From positions 1-36,169 of the forward strand of contig JAEZFL010000086.1 of the NCBI GenBank assembly GCA_023417515.1: a DNA stretch of 36,169 nt. The letters are read 5' to 3'. Every line of letters begins with the position of its first letter. Position 1 is the stretch's first letter. Below the pieces are notes generated by a model. That model searched no databases and was not told where the DNA came from. It saw only the letters and a list, made by a program, of their open reading frames with translations. The stretch comes from Pseudomonadota bacterium (GTDB lineage Bacteria; Pseudomonadota; Alphaproteobacteria; Sphingomonadales; Sphingomonadaceae). A program made the position numbers and the translations under genes. Below are positions 6,857 through 16,354 of the stretch, one piece after another.

Positions 6857-9042
6857 CAGAAAGCCTGTCCGATCGAGACGTAGACCGAGATCAGGCCCTC
6901 GCCCTCGCGGCGGCCGATCGGGGTTGCGATGTCGAGCCGGAGCGGGCCGAAATTGGTGTAGAGGCGTCCGCCCACTCCGATTCCGAAGCGCATGTCGTCG
7001 AAGGTGGGATATTCCTTCTCGGTGACGCTGCCGGCGTCCACGAAGGCGACGATTCCGTAATTGCCGAAGCGGTAGCGGCCCTCGATCGCGAACTCGGTGA
7101 GCCCGCGCCCGCCGACCGGCAGCGACAAGGTCGGCGGCACCTCCTCGGGATCGTCCTCGGCGGGGTCGAAGGCGGGGTTGGGGACGGTGATGTGCGGGCC
7201 CAGCTCCTGGAAGGCGAAGCCGCGCACCGAGCCGCCGCCGCCCGAATAGAAGCGCCGCGACGGCGCGAGGCGGTCGCGGGCGATGCCGAAGATCGAGCCG
7301 AGGCGGGCGCGCGCGGCGATCACGAAATCCTCGCCGATCGGCTGGTAATAGCTGCCGTCGACCTGGGTGCGCAGGTAGAATTCGCTGCCGTCGCGAAGCG
7401 ACGCTTCCGGATTGACCCGCGCTGAAAGGCGGAAGCCGCGGGTCGGGTCGAGCAGGCTGTTCGACCGGTCATAGCCGACCGAGCCGATCAGGCCGCCGAT
7501 GAAGAAGGCGTCGCCGACCGAGATTCGCGGCGCCCCGACCTGGCTCTCGTTGGTGGCGAGGATCTCGGCGCCGTAGGAATAGGTCCACACCTTCTGCCAG
7601 ATCGGAGTCGACTCGCGGGTGACGAGGCCGAGCAGGCGTATGGTATAGCCTTCGAACGCCGCGAAGTCGCGGCGGCCCGCGTCGAGCTGGAGAAGCAGCG
7701 CCTGGTCGCGCAAATTCCAGTTGTTGAACCTGAGGCGCGCGCCCGCCGACTGTTCGTTGGTGCCGAGGACGGCCGCGACGCGCAGCGCGCCTTCCGGCCG
7801 GAACAGGTTGCGATGCTCCCAGGCGCCTTCGACGCGGAAGCCCTCGCCGGTCGAATAGCCGACATTGGCGTCCAGCGAACGCGCCGGTCCGGCGTCCTGG
7901 CGGACAAGAATATCGACATATTCGGTGCCGTCGCCGGCTGATATTCCAGTCCGCACCGGCTCGGCGGCGACGGTGCTGAACAGGCGCGTCGCGACCATCG
8001 CCTCCCTGAGATCGTCCATCATCCGCCGGTCGAACAGGTCGCCCTCGTCGAAGCGGGACAGCAATTCGATATGGTCGGTCTCGAAGGCGGCGTCGCCTTC
8101 GGTGAGAATGCGACGAAAGCGCGCGCGCGGCCCGGGCACGACCTGCAGCGTATAGTCGCCCCGGCCGGTGTCGGGATCGAGCAGGATGTCGCGCGGCGGC
8201 TGGTCGGAGCCTTCGACCCCGAGAGACGCGAACGGATAGCCGTTCTGCGGCAGGCGCAGGAGAACGTTCGCCTCGGCCGCTTCGACCCGAGCGGCGACGA
8301 TCGGGTCGCCGCTGTCGAGCTCCAGTGCCTCGCGGGCGATCCGCTCCGAATCGCCCTCGGTTCCGGCCAGCGTGATCGCTCCGATCGCATAACGCTGGCC
8401 CGGAAGGATGGTGATGGTGATCGGCAAGCGGCCGTCTTGCCCTGCGGGCGCCACCGAATAGGTCGCCGCCACGTCGTAATAGCCTTCGGAACGAAGCAGC
8501 CGCTCGGCGAGGGTCACGTCCTCGCGGGCGCGCGCTTCGAGCATGGCGCCGTTGACCGCCTCGCCGCGCGCATCCTCGAGCGCCGACAGCGAGCGGAAGC
8601 GGCCCTCCATCTCCAGCTCGACCAGCTCCGCCGAATCGAGTCCGCGGACGTGAACGACGTAGCGCACCCGAGGCACCGCCTCCTCGTCGCCGACCGGAAC
8701 CTCCTGGAGGGGCTGGGTGACGAAGGTTTCGAGCGGCGGCAGCGGCTCGGCGAGCGCGGGGTCGCCGAGCGGCGCGTCCTCGACGGGTCCCGGAACAGGG
8801 GGGAAGGGACGCTCCGGCGTGCCGGGCGGCACAACGGGATCCAGCGGCTCGAGCGGCGTGCTCAGCTCCGGGTCGAGGGGCGGCACTTCCTGCTCGAACT
8901 GGCTGTCCGGAATGATCGGACCGGTCGGCGGCGGGCTGGGGGCGGGGGTCGGCGGAGGCGTCGTCTGGGCACGGGCAACCGGCGGCGCTGCGAGGATGCC
9001 GCTCGCCAGCGCCGTCAAGAGGAACAAGGATTTCTTACTCAA
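6856..9042 (-). CDS. tamA: TamA-like outer-membrane protein, BamA/Omp85 family
   Basis: About 728 residues. A Sec signal peptide (SKKSLFLLTALASGILA..ARA) is followed by an unusual proline-rich linker of about 100 residues, two or three POTRA domains (around 110-380), and a C-terminal Omp85 barrel ending GQAF. The barrel carries GGGGSVRGFAFQELGP, the conserved VRGF lid-loop motif. Family role: outer-membrane partner of TamB. The frame opens further to a GTG at 9066. TTG 9042 was preferred because a purine-rich GGGGGCGG precedes it and the product begins directly with the signal peptide. It lies 66 nt after the CHAT gene on the same strand and overlaps tamB by one base. The Pro-rich linker is longer than in typical TamA. 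Confidence 0.9.
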   Translation of the reverse strand: MSKKSLFLLTALASGILAAPPVARAQTTPPPTPAPSPPPTGPIIPDSQFEQEVPPLDPELSTPLEPLDPVVPPGTPERPFPPVPGPVEDAPLGDPALAEPLPPLETFVTQPLQEVPVGDEEAVPRVRYVVHVRGLDSAELVELEMEGRFRSLSALEDARGEAVNGAMLEARAREDVTLAERLLRSEGYYDVAATYSVAPAGQDGRLPITITILPGQRYAIGAITLAGTEGDSERIAREALELDSGDPIVAARVEAAEANVLLRLPQNGYPFASLGVEGSDQPPRDILLDPDTGRGDYTLQVVPGPRARFRRILTEGDAAFETDHIELLSRFDEGDLFDRRMMDDLREAMVATRLFSTVAAEPVRTGISAGDGTEYVDILVRQDAGPARSLDANVGYSTGEGFRVEGAWEHRNLFRPEGALRVAAVLGTNEQSAGARLRFNNWNLRDQALLLQLDAGRRDFAAFEGYTIRLLGLVTRESTPIWQKVWTYSYGAEILATNESQVGAPRISVGDAFFIGGLIGSVGYDRSNSLLDPTRGFRLSARVNPEASLRDGSEFYLRTQVDGSYYQPIGEDFVIAARARLGSIFGIARDRLAPSRRFYSGGGGSVRGFAFQELGPHITVPNPAFDPAEDDPEEVPPTLSLPVGGRGLTEFAIEGRYRFGNYGIVAFVDAGSVTEKEYPTFDDMRFGIGVGGRLYTNFGPLRLDIATPIGRREGEGLISVYVSIGQAF

Positions 9043-9108
9043 CCGCCCCCGCTCAGCCGCCCGCACGCCCTGGGCGACTCGCTCTCAACCCGTATGTTAG
9101 CAAAAAGT

Positions 9109-12100
9109 TCAATCTCTTGCGGCGGTTTGCACCTGTGCCGGGCGGACCACGGGATTGGTGCCGTCGCCGATCACCGCGAAGCCCGCCCAATAATAAGGAT
9201 GGGACGTCGCCGGATCGTCCATCAGCCTTTGCTGCGACTGGCGCAAGGCGGAAGCCGTGCCGACGCCCGGTGGGGCGGTGAACAGGCCCGAGATCAGCCG
9301 CTCGGTGGCCTCGTAGGCGTCCGGCACCGGCCAGTGGCTCGCCACCACCAGCCGCCCGCCGGCGCCGACGAAGGCGCGCACCAGCCCGTCCAGTGCGAAG
9401 TCGCCGCCGCTGGTGAGCCCGGCCTCCCGGGTCGCGGTGAAGTCGGCCCGGCCCGCGGTGTCGCAGGCCGACAGGATGATGAGGTCGGCGTCGAGGCGCA
9501 GGTCGAAAATCTCGCGGAAGCTGAGCAGCCCGTCCGAATCCGGTCCGCCGAAGCTGGTCAGCAGCGACGGCCGTGCCGGGCATTCGGGCCGCGGCGGAGT
9601 GACCAGGCCGTGGGTTGCGAAATGCATCACTCGGAACTGGTCGAGGTCGTCGCGCTGCTTGATCGCGCTGTCGGTGAAGGCCGCGCCGGTGACGATGTCG
9701 TTGCCGCCGCCGGCGCTGCCCGACAGCGCCCGGCTGGCGGTGATCAGCTCGTCGTCGGGAATCGGGCGGTTCCAGGCGGTGAGCGCCCAGGAGCATTCCG
9801 GTCCGCCCTCGGCGCCGCCGCGGACGTTGAGGCTGGCGAGGGTGAGCCCGGAGGCCGGGGCATTCTCGCCGAAACCGAGATATTGGTTGGCGGCGCGCGA
9901 CGGCGCCAATTGCCGCACGTCGCGAAATGCGAGCGGCGCGACCGAGGTGCTGATGTCGCGATTGCGGCCGAACCAGGCGATTCCGGTGAAGTCGAACGCG
10001 TCGCCGCCCGGCTGCGCGGAACGGCGGCGATAGGCCTCCACGCCCGCCGACTCCTCGACCAGCAGGTTGGGCGGCAGTCGAAGCATCGCTCCGTCGCCTT
10101 CGAAGACCAGGTGGCGAACGCCGGAAAGCTCGCTCGCGACCGGGCCGAACAGGGCGCGGTAGAGGCTGTGCGCCGTGTCGACGTCGAACGGGTAGGTGAG
10201 GATGTCGCCCTCCTCGACCAGCGAGATGGTCGCACGCAACCCGTCGACCGCTTCCTCCAGCTCCAGCGGGGTGACGCCCAGCCGGAAGGCACGGGCGGAA
10301 GTCGGAGTGACCATGACCGCGTAGGACGAGCCGCCGAGCACGATCATCTTGTAATAGGCCTCGCCGGGACGAAGCAGCTGCTGAAGCTCGGCGAGGGGGA
10401 GTGCATTGCTGGTCACCGCACGGTAGCGCGGGAAATCGGCGAGCCGCGCCTGGGTCGCCACCTGGCTTTGCTGGAATTCCTGGAGCCGCGCCTCGGCGGC
10501 GAGGATGGCGGCCGCGCTTTCGGCGCTCTGCTCGCCGGCGCGCAGGCGCGAAATCTCGACCCGGGCGCGCTCGACGTCGCGAGTCAGGGCGACGGCCTGG
10601 CGGAACAGGCGCGAGCCCTCGTCGCTGCCCGCGCTCAGCTCGCGCGCCAGCACCGCCTGGGTCTGGGCGACGCCCGGCCGCATCGCGACTTGCGAGGCGA
10701 GGAACAGGTCGGCCGCCGAATCCGGCCCCGCATCGGCTGCGGTGAGCAGCTCGAAATAGGGTTCGAGCGAGCGCCGCACGACGGGCGAGCCGGTGCCGGC
10801 CTCGACATTGGCCGCGATGATCGTGCGATAGAGGTCTCGCGCCGCCTGGCCCTGCCCGGAGCGGGCAAGATAGTCGGCGAGCCGCGCCTGAGCGCTGAGC
10901 AGGGCCGCCGAGCCGGGATAGTCGATCTCGAGCAAAGCGACCGATTCCCGCAGCAGCCGTTCGGCATCGCCCGGCGGCTGCCGCGCCTCGGCGATCGAAG
11001 CCAGTTCCTGGAGGATCTGCGCGCGCATCCACACGGTCGAGGCGACGACTCCACCGCGCACCGCTCGCAAGTCCGTGAAGGCTTGCCTGAGGATCGGCAC
11101 CGCGTCATCGCCGCGCCCCTGCAGGCGCAGGATCGTTCCGCGCAGCTGCCGCGCCTGCGCGTCGAGGATCTGGATTTTCTCGGCCGGCCGCAACGTGCCG
11201 CTCGCCGCGTCGATCGAGGTGCGGCCCGAGGCCTCGGCGTTGAGCCGCTCGGACGCGAGGCGATCGATGACCGGCGCTTGAACCGTGCCGGCGACCGCGC
11301 GGTCGGGCATCGGCCGGTCGAGCTCGGCGAGCGCCGCTGCCGCCTCGCCCTGGTTGAGCAGGTGGAGCGCGACGTAATTGCGCAGCCGCCGGCGCAGCAC
11401 CGGATCGTCGCCGGCCAAAGCGGCGGCGCGGGCGAACTCCGCCTCGGCTTCGGCGAAGCGGCCGAGATTGGAGCTTTGCAGGCCCTGGTTGACCAAAGCC
11501 TCGGCTCGGGTCGCGTTCTCCTCGATCTCGTTGAGGCTGGCGAAGAACTCGGCCGCCTCGGCGTAGGAGCCGGCATTGTTGCGGCGATAGGCCTCAAGCA
11601 GCGCCCGGCGCGGATCGAGCGAGCCGGCCTGGGCGCGGGCGAAAGCGGCCGGGTCGCCGACGCCGGTGGTCGCGACGGCGACCTCGCCGGGCACCGGCCG
11701 GTCGGCGATCAGCGACCGCAGGCCGAGCCGGAGAGCGCTGTCATAACCGGCCAGGCCTTCGGCGACGTAGAGCGTATTGCCGCGCCTGATGAGATAGGCG
11801 CGATGGCCGACGTCGGCGCTTCGCCAGCGGCAGTTGAGGACGGTCGCGGTGCCGGCGCCCTCGATCTCGACTCGCTCGGAGGTGGGGCAGTCGACCCGTT
11901 CGGAGCGGAGCCGGGCGAGCCGCGCCTCGGGATCGCCGCCGCGCAGGCGCAGGGCATAAAGCTGGGCGACCGGCGCCGCAGCGTCTCGGCACGTGATCGC
12001 ATAGCCGCGGTCGAACATGTCGCCATAAGCTTCGTCGAGCGCGCTCGCCTGAGCGGTGCACAACAGTCCGCTTCCCGAGCCGATGTTGAAGCTGTCACGC

Positions 12101-12180
12101 AGGCTCAGCGGCTGTGCCGCCGCCGGCAGGGCCGAGAGGGCGCCGAGACTCACTGCCGCGAGCAGGACCATCCTATTCAT
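9109..12180 (-). CDS. Exported TPR-CHAT domain protein (caspase-like protease candidate)
   Basis: A 1023-residue protein. Residues 1-22 form a Sec signal peptide ending ALPAAAQ, so it should act in the periplasm or outside. The middle (about 190-480) is alpha-helical and Ala/Leu-rich in a tetratricopeptide pattern. A short coiled-coil-like stretch follows around 540-580, then a CHAT domain (about 640-1015). The CHAT dyad is intact: His857 in HFATHG and Cys906 in LSACDTA, 49 residues apart as in caspase-clan peptidases. The later ASHWPV segment is typical of CHAT. ATG 12180 has GAGGAG seven bases upstream and overlaps the tpsA stop by 8 nt, so translation is coupled. Its placement suggests a role with the TPS exoprotein (processing, release or sensing); that role is inference. 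Confidence 0.9.
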   Translation of the reverse strand: MNRMVLLAAVSLGALSALPAAAQPLSLRDSFNIGSGSGLLCTAQASALDEAYGDMFDRGYAITCRDAAAPVAQLYALRLRGGDPEARLARLRSERVDCPTSERVEIEGAGTATVLNCRWRSADVGHRAYLIRRGNTLYVAEGLAGYDSALRLGLRSLIADRPVPGEVAVATTGVGDPAAFARAQAGSLDPRRALLEAYRRNNAGSYAEAAEFFASLNEIEENATRAEALVNQGLQSSNLGRFAEAEAEFARAAALAGDDPVLRRRLRNYVALHLLNQGEAAAALAELDRPMPDRAVAGTVQAPVIDRLASERLNAEASGRTSIDAASGTLRPAEKIQILDAQARQLRGTILRLQGRGDDAVPILRQAFTDLRAVRGGVVASTVWMRAQILQELASIAEARQPPGDAERLLRESVALLEIDYPGSAALLSAQARLADYLARSGQGQAARDLYRTIIAANVEAGTGSPVVRRSLEPYFELLTAADAGPDSAADLFLASQVAMRPGVAQTQAVLARELSAGSDEGSRLFRQAVALTRDVERARVEISRLRAGEQSAESAAAILAAEARLQEFQQSQVATQARLADFPRYRAVTSNALPLAELQQLLRPGEAYYKMIVLGGSSYAVMVTPTSARAFRLGVTPLELEEAVDGLRATISLVEEGDILTYPFDVDTAHSLYRALFGPVASELSGVRHLVFEGDGAMLRLPPNLLVEESAGVEAYRRRSAQPGGDAFDFTGIAWFGRNRDISTSVAPLAFRDVRQLAPSRAANQYLGFGENAPASGLTLASLNVRGGAEGGPECSWALTAWNRPIPDDELITASRALSGSAGGGNDIVTGAAFTDSAIKQRDDLDQFRVMHFATHGLVTPPRPECPARPSLLTSFGGPDSDGLLSFREIFDLRLDADLIILSACDTAGRADFTATREAGLTSGGDFALDGLVRAFVGAGGRLVVASHWPVPDAYEATERLISGLFTAPPGVGTASALRQSQQRLMDDPATSHPYYWAGFAVIGDGTNPVVRPAQVQTAARD

Positions 12181-15100
12181 CGCCCGGCTCCTCGGATTGG
12201 GGCGAGCAGAGCGGCTCCCTGCCCTCCGCCCGGGCGCGCTCCAGTTCGCCGGCCTGGCACTGGCCGCCGTCCACCTCGGTCCAGGCGCTGCTGTCGCCGC
12301 CGCTGGTCACCGGCTCCTCGATCAGCGGCTCGGCCGCGGCCGTGTCGATCGGCTCGTCCTCGTCCTCAAGCGGTGTGAACGGCGTGCCGCGGTCGCCCCC
12401 ACCGACCGGCTCCTCCACTTCCTCCGACGTCGGGGTCGGATTGTCGAAGGCCGGCTGCTCCGGCTCGACCGGCGGCGGCGCGGGGCAGGTGCGGGCCGGG
12501 ATGTTGCACAGGTTGAGCTCGGACCCGGCCGTATAGGTGCCGTTATAGACCGCCTCGAAGAAGAAGGCGCTGCCGGTGCTCATCGTGCCGTCGGCGCGGA
12601 TGCCGCGGGCGAAGACGGCGACGTCGGCGGGCGCCCCCTGCGCGCCGGCGTTGATCGTCAGCGTGCTGCTGCCGACGGTGATTCCGCCGAAGTCGGTCGC
12701 GGTACCGCTGTTCTGCACGTAGAGGCTGCGCAGCGGCGTCAGCACCACGTCGAATCCCTCGACATAGCCGCGCGGCTCCACCGGCCCGTCATTGGCGAGC
12801 AGCGCCGCGTTGCGCCCGGCGAAGTTCGGATCGACGATCAGCTGGTCGAACAGCGCCTGGCTCGTGACCCAGATGTCGACCGCGTCGAGCCGCACCGTCC
12901 CTGCCGGCGCCCCCGAGCCGTTGCGGACTCGGATGCTGCCGCCTGGCGTGATCACCTGGATCCGCTCCGACCGCGGGTCGCCGCCGATCTCGATGAAGCT
13001 GGTCGGCAGCGCATTGCTGAGCAGCAATGCCCCTTCCACCTGCACGATGCCCTGCGTGGCGATGCCGAACTGGCCGATCCGGTTGCCGTCGATGGTGAGA
13101 TCGCGGACGATGACGTCGGCGGGGCGGTTGGCGGGGCCGGCCGTCTCGGGCACGCTGATTCGCAGCAGCCCCGCAGTGATTCGCCCGACCTCGGCCGCGC
13201 TCAGCACATAGCCGGAGCCGACATTGTCGCCGCCGATCCGGGCGCCCGAGGCAAGCGGGGCCAGCCGAACGATCTGGGTGAGCCCGTCGCCGATCCGGCC
13301 GGTGTCGAGGATCTCGATCCCCGACGAGGTGACCGAGATATCCTCGCCGGCAACGAGATCGCCGAACGAGGCCACGCCTTCGGCGAAGACCGAGACGCCG
13401 GTGGCGCCGCGGATCAGGGTGCCGGACGAAGCGGTGAAGTTTAGCGCGGAATCGAAGTTGAGCTGGGTTCCGCTCACGGTCGTCTGGCTCGCCGGGCGGG
13501 CGGTGTGATCGACGCTGATGTTGCCGTTGGACTGGAAGCTGAGCGAGCCGCCCGCGATCCCGCCCGCTCCGTCTGCGCTGATGCGCAGGTCGCCGTCGCT
13601 CTGGAAGGTGCCGGACGTCGCCACGGTCACGAGGCCGCCGTCCGCGATGATGTCGGAGGGCTGGCGTGCGGCTGGGTTGCCGGTGACGCTGTTGAGGATG
13701 GTGGCGGTGTCGATGACGATGGGGCTGTCTTCGGCGATGATCCGGAAATAGCCGCCCTGGTTGGCGGTGCCGTCGTCGCCGCGCGCGTCCAGCGAGGCTT
13801 CGAGCGTTCCGACGCTCAGCGCGCCCGCATTCCCTTCCGACGTCGTCGCGACGATGACCAGCTCGCCGCCGCGCGCGGTCCCGGTCGCGCCCGCGGTGCC
13901 GCCATTGCCGATGCCGCCGGCGCCGCCGATCCCTTCGGCGGCAAGCCGGGCGAGGCCGGTGACCGTGGTCGGAGCGCCTTCCGAAGCGAGATTGATCGTG
14001 CCGCCCTGGCCGCGTCCGCCGGTGCCGGCCGTGGCGCCGGCTCCTCCCGCACCGCCGCCGCGCCCGCCCTCGCCGATCGCATCGACGTCGAGCGAGGCAA
14101 GGGTCACCTCACCGCCGCTTGCGCCGCCGATGGCAGGGCTTTCCTCCCGCGTCGCCACCGCTACGAAGGGGCTGCCGAAGCCGTCGCCGCCGTTCGCGCC
14201 GTTCTGGCCGGCATCGCCGCCGCCGCCGGCGCCGCCGATGCCGCGCCCGTCGATTCGGACGTCGCCGAGCCGGATCTGGCCGCCGCGCCGCCCGGCCTGG
14301 AGAACGACGACGCCGCCCGCGCCATTGCCGCCGGCGCCGGGCTGGACCGTGCCCTGACCATTGCCGCCATTGCCGCCTCGCCCCTGTGCGGTCAGCGTGA
14401 GGCTTCCGCCCGTGATCGACGACCCGGTGGTGCCGGAACCCGCGATTATCGAGATGCCGCCGGCGGTGCCGTTGCCGCCGTCGCCGCCCGGACGGGCGAA
14501 GGTCGAGCCGCCCTGCGCGCTCGTGTCGACGCTGCTTCCGTCGGCGAGCTGGATGCTCCCGTCCTGCGCCTGGATGAGCACCGCGCCGCCGATCGCGTCG
14601 CCGCCCCCGGCGCCGTCCCCGCCGAGCGCTCGGGTGTCGATCGTGGTCGCGCCGCCGAGGTTGATCTGCCCGGTGAGGACGTCGACCCGGACCGTGCCTC
14701 CACGCGCCAGTCCGGGCGTTGGGCCGGGGTCGCCGAAATTCGTGCCGACCCGCGCGTCGGTCGCGAGGCGCGTGGTCCCGGTGATGTCGATCCTGCCGCC
14801 GGTCCGGGTCTCGAGAGTGACGCTGCCGCCCGTCGCCGTGGTTGGAGTCGAGCCGCTGCTCTGCTGCGAGGAGGCCCGGGCAGTGCCTTCGAGATTGCCC
14901 GCGACGGCGATCGATCCGCTCTCGCTGGCAGCGATCCGGACGCTTCCGCCGAACCCGGATCCGGCATCGTCGGGAATCGCCTCGGTGGTCACCGCGCGGC
15001 CGTCGGCATTGACCTGCAAATTGCCGCCCACCGTGATCGTGCCGCCGGTGGCGAGGACCTGCGCGGTCCCGCCGATCGCATCGGTGAAGATATCGCCGAG

Positions 15101-16354
15101 GAACGGGAGGCTGGTGATCCCGGAAGCATCCACCGCCGCGCTGCCCACGATCTCGACCCGGCCGCCGTTGAGCGCCTCGAGCGTGGCCGTGCCACCGGTC
15201 GGGTCGAGCGGATCGGAGGGGTCGCGCGCCACCAGCGCGAGGTTGCCGCCGATCTGGATCACCGAGCCGTCGGCGCTGACCGATGCCGACGCTCCGGCGA
15301 TGAGCGTCAGGTCCTGCTGGTAGGTGGCGGTGCCGGTGGCGGTGGCATTATGGCTGGAAAAGCCCACGACGTCCGACGTGTAGGTTCCGTCGCCGAGCGA
15401 CAGCGTCGCCGGATTGGCGGCGCCTCCGCCGAGCGAGAAGGCCGACAGGATGATCGCGCCGTTCTCGACGGTGGCGCTGAGCGCTTCGTCATAGCCGACG
15501 GTGCCGCCGACCAGCGCAGTGATGGCGAAATCCTCCGATACGGCCGCCATGTAGATATTGTGTCGGTCCGCGCCGCCGGTGCTTGCCGGCCCGCCGGTCC
15601 GCCCGGTGTGGACGAGCGGGATCGTCTCGGTCGTGCCGGCCGTGACGAAGATGTCGAACAGTCCGCTATTGTGGCGCACCACGGCGCTGTTCGCCGCGAC
15701 ATAGGCGGTCGAGCCGTTGGTCAGCACGCTTCCGCCATGCTCGACGCGCGGCGCCGCCATCAGCACATAGCTGCCCTCCTCGAGCGCGGTGATCCGCGAG
15801 CCGGCGAGAGTGACGACCGAGGCGCCTGGCACGCCGGGCTGGAAATCGATGGCGCCCGTCGCATCGATGAACTGGCCCGCGGGCGACACGACCGGATCCA
15901 GCGTGGTCAGGATGAGCCGGCCGACATCGAAGACCGCGGTGCCGCCGATGATGATGCCGTTGGGCGCCGAGAAGGCGACCGTCCCGCCGGGGACCGAGCC
16001 GACCCGGCTCAGCACGGTCCCGTCGAACTGGACCCGGCCCTGGGCCAGGATCCGGTTCAGCACCGCGAATCCGGGCGCGCCGGTGAAGGTCGCGGTCGTC
16101 CCCGCCGGCTGGAAGATGGTGGGATCGCCAAAGGTGAGCGGCCGCCACACGATCACCGCGCTCGGCGAGGTGACATTGACGTTGGTCTGGCCGGGCGGCG
16201 TGGTGATCGTGGCGGTGCCGTGAGTCACCGTCGAGGTCGCGTCGAACGACTGGGCCGCAGCCTCGCCTGACGCCACCACCGCGCCCGCGGCGCATCCGAT
16301 CATCAGCATTCGCCGGGCGCGGCGGGACAGGTCGGGGGTGCGGGCGAGGATCAT
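12173..16354 (-). CDS. Two-partner secretion exoprotein TpsA (filamentous haemagglutinin-like)
   Basis: A 1393-residue predicted surface or secreted beta-helix protein. A signal peptide (residues about 1-35, ending GEAAAQ) precedes a TPS secretion domain (about 36-260) with haemagglutinin-like elements VLNRI and APNGIIIGG. Long beta-helical repeats follow. Residues about 600-830 are strikingly Gly/Ala/Asn-rich (GGNGG, GGAGG type). The tail (about 1283-1393) is Pro- and Asp/Glu-rich and holds all four cysteines of the mature chain: C1283, C1290, C1366, C1383. ATG 16354 was chosen over GTG 16372 and ATG 16366 because GGAGG lies five bases before it and it forms an ATGA overlap with the tpsB stop. 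The ligand or host surface recognised is unknown. Confidence 0.88.
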   Translation of the reverse strand: MILARTPDLSRRARRMLMIGCAAGAVVASGEAAAQSFDATSTVTHGTATITTPPGQTNVNVTSPSAVIVWRPLTFGDPTIFQPAGTTATFTGAPGFAVLNRILAQGRVQFDGTVLSRVGSVPGGTVAFSAPNGIIIGGTAVFDVGRLILTTLDPVVSPAGQFIDATGAIDFQPGVPGASVVTLAGSRITALEEGSYVLMAAPRVEHGGSVLTNGSTAYVAANSAVVRHNSGLFDIFVTAGTTETIPLVHTGRTGGPASTGGADRHNIYMAAVSEDFAITALVGGTVGYDEALSATVENGAIILSAFSLGGGAANPATLSLGDGTYTSDVVGFSSHNATATGTATYQQDLTLIAGASASVSADGSVIQIGGNLALVARDPSDPLDPTGGTATLEALNGGRVEIVGSAAVDASGITSLPFLGDIFTDAIGGTAQVLATGGTITVGGNLQVNADGRAVTTEAIPDDAGSGFGGSVRIAASESGSIAVAGNLEGTARASSQQSSGSTPTTATGGSVTLETRTGGRIDITGTTRLATDARVGTNFGDPGPTPGLARGGTVRVDVLTGQINLGGATTIDTRALGGDGAGGGDAIGGAVLIQAQDGSIQLADGSSVDTSAQGGSTFARPGGDGGNGTAGGISIIAGSGTTGSSITGGSLTLTAQGRGGNGGNGQGTVQPGAGGNGAGGVVVLQAGRRGGQIRLGDVRIDGRGIGGAGGGGDAGQNGANGGDGFGSPFVAVATREESPAIGGASGGEVTLASLDVDAIGEGGRGGGAGGAGATAGTGGRGQGGTINLASEGAPTTVTGLARLAAEGIGGAGGIGNGGTAGATGTARGGELVIVATTSEGNAGALSVGTLEASLDARGDDGTANQGGYFRIIAEDSPIVIDTATILNSVTGNPAARQPSDIIADGGLVTVATSGTFQSDGDLRISADGAGGIAGGSLSFQSNGNISVDHTARPASQTTVSGTQLNFDSALNFTASSGTLIRGATGVSVFAEGVASFGDLVAGEDISVTSSGIEILDTGRIGDGLTQIVRLAPLASGARIGGDNVGSGYVLSAAEVGRITAGLLRISVPETAGPANRPADVIVRDLTIDGNRIGQFGIATQGIVQVEGALLLSNALPTSFIEIGGDPRSERIQVITPGGSIRVRNGSGAPAGTVRLDAVDIWVTSQALFDQLIVDPNFAGRNAALLANDGPVEPRGYVEGFDVVLTPLRSLYVQNSGTATDFGGITVGSSTLTINAGAQGAPADVAVFARGIRADGTMSTGSAFFFEAVYNGTYTAGSELNLCNIPARTCPAPPPVEPEQPAFDNPTPTSEEVEEPVGGGDRGTPFTPLEDEDEPIDTAAAEPLIEEPVTSGGDSSAWTEVDGGQCQAGELERARAEGREPLCSPQSEEPGDE

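Noticed and set aside
3098..6883. Very long open frame (about 1260 codons) antisense to tamB
   Set aside because: Product is a low-complexity Ala/Asp/Glu/Arg mix typical of the reverse frame of GC-rich genes. The minus-strand TamB product has clear family features.
9043..9066. GTG 9066 as tamA start
   Set aside because: Adds eight charged residues before the signal peptide and has a poorly spaced ribosome site; TTG 9042 fits better, though this is not certain.
8071..12378. Open frame of about 1435 codons antisense to tamA and the CHAT gene
   Set aside because: Its length is striking, but it spans three real genes and its composition is again reverse-frame Ala/Glu/Asp/Arg. No signal peptide, motif or ribosome site.
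13505..16270. Open frame of about 920 codons antisense to tpsA
   Set aside because: Explained by reverse-frame reading of Gly/Ala/Thr-rich codons; no domain recognised.
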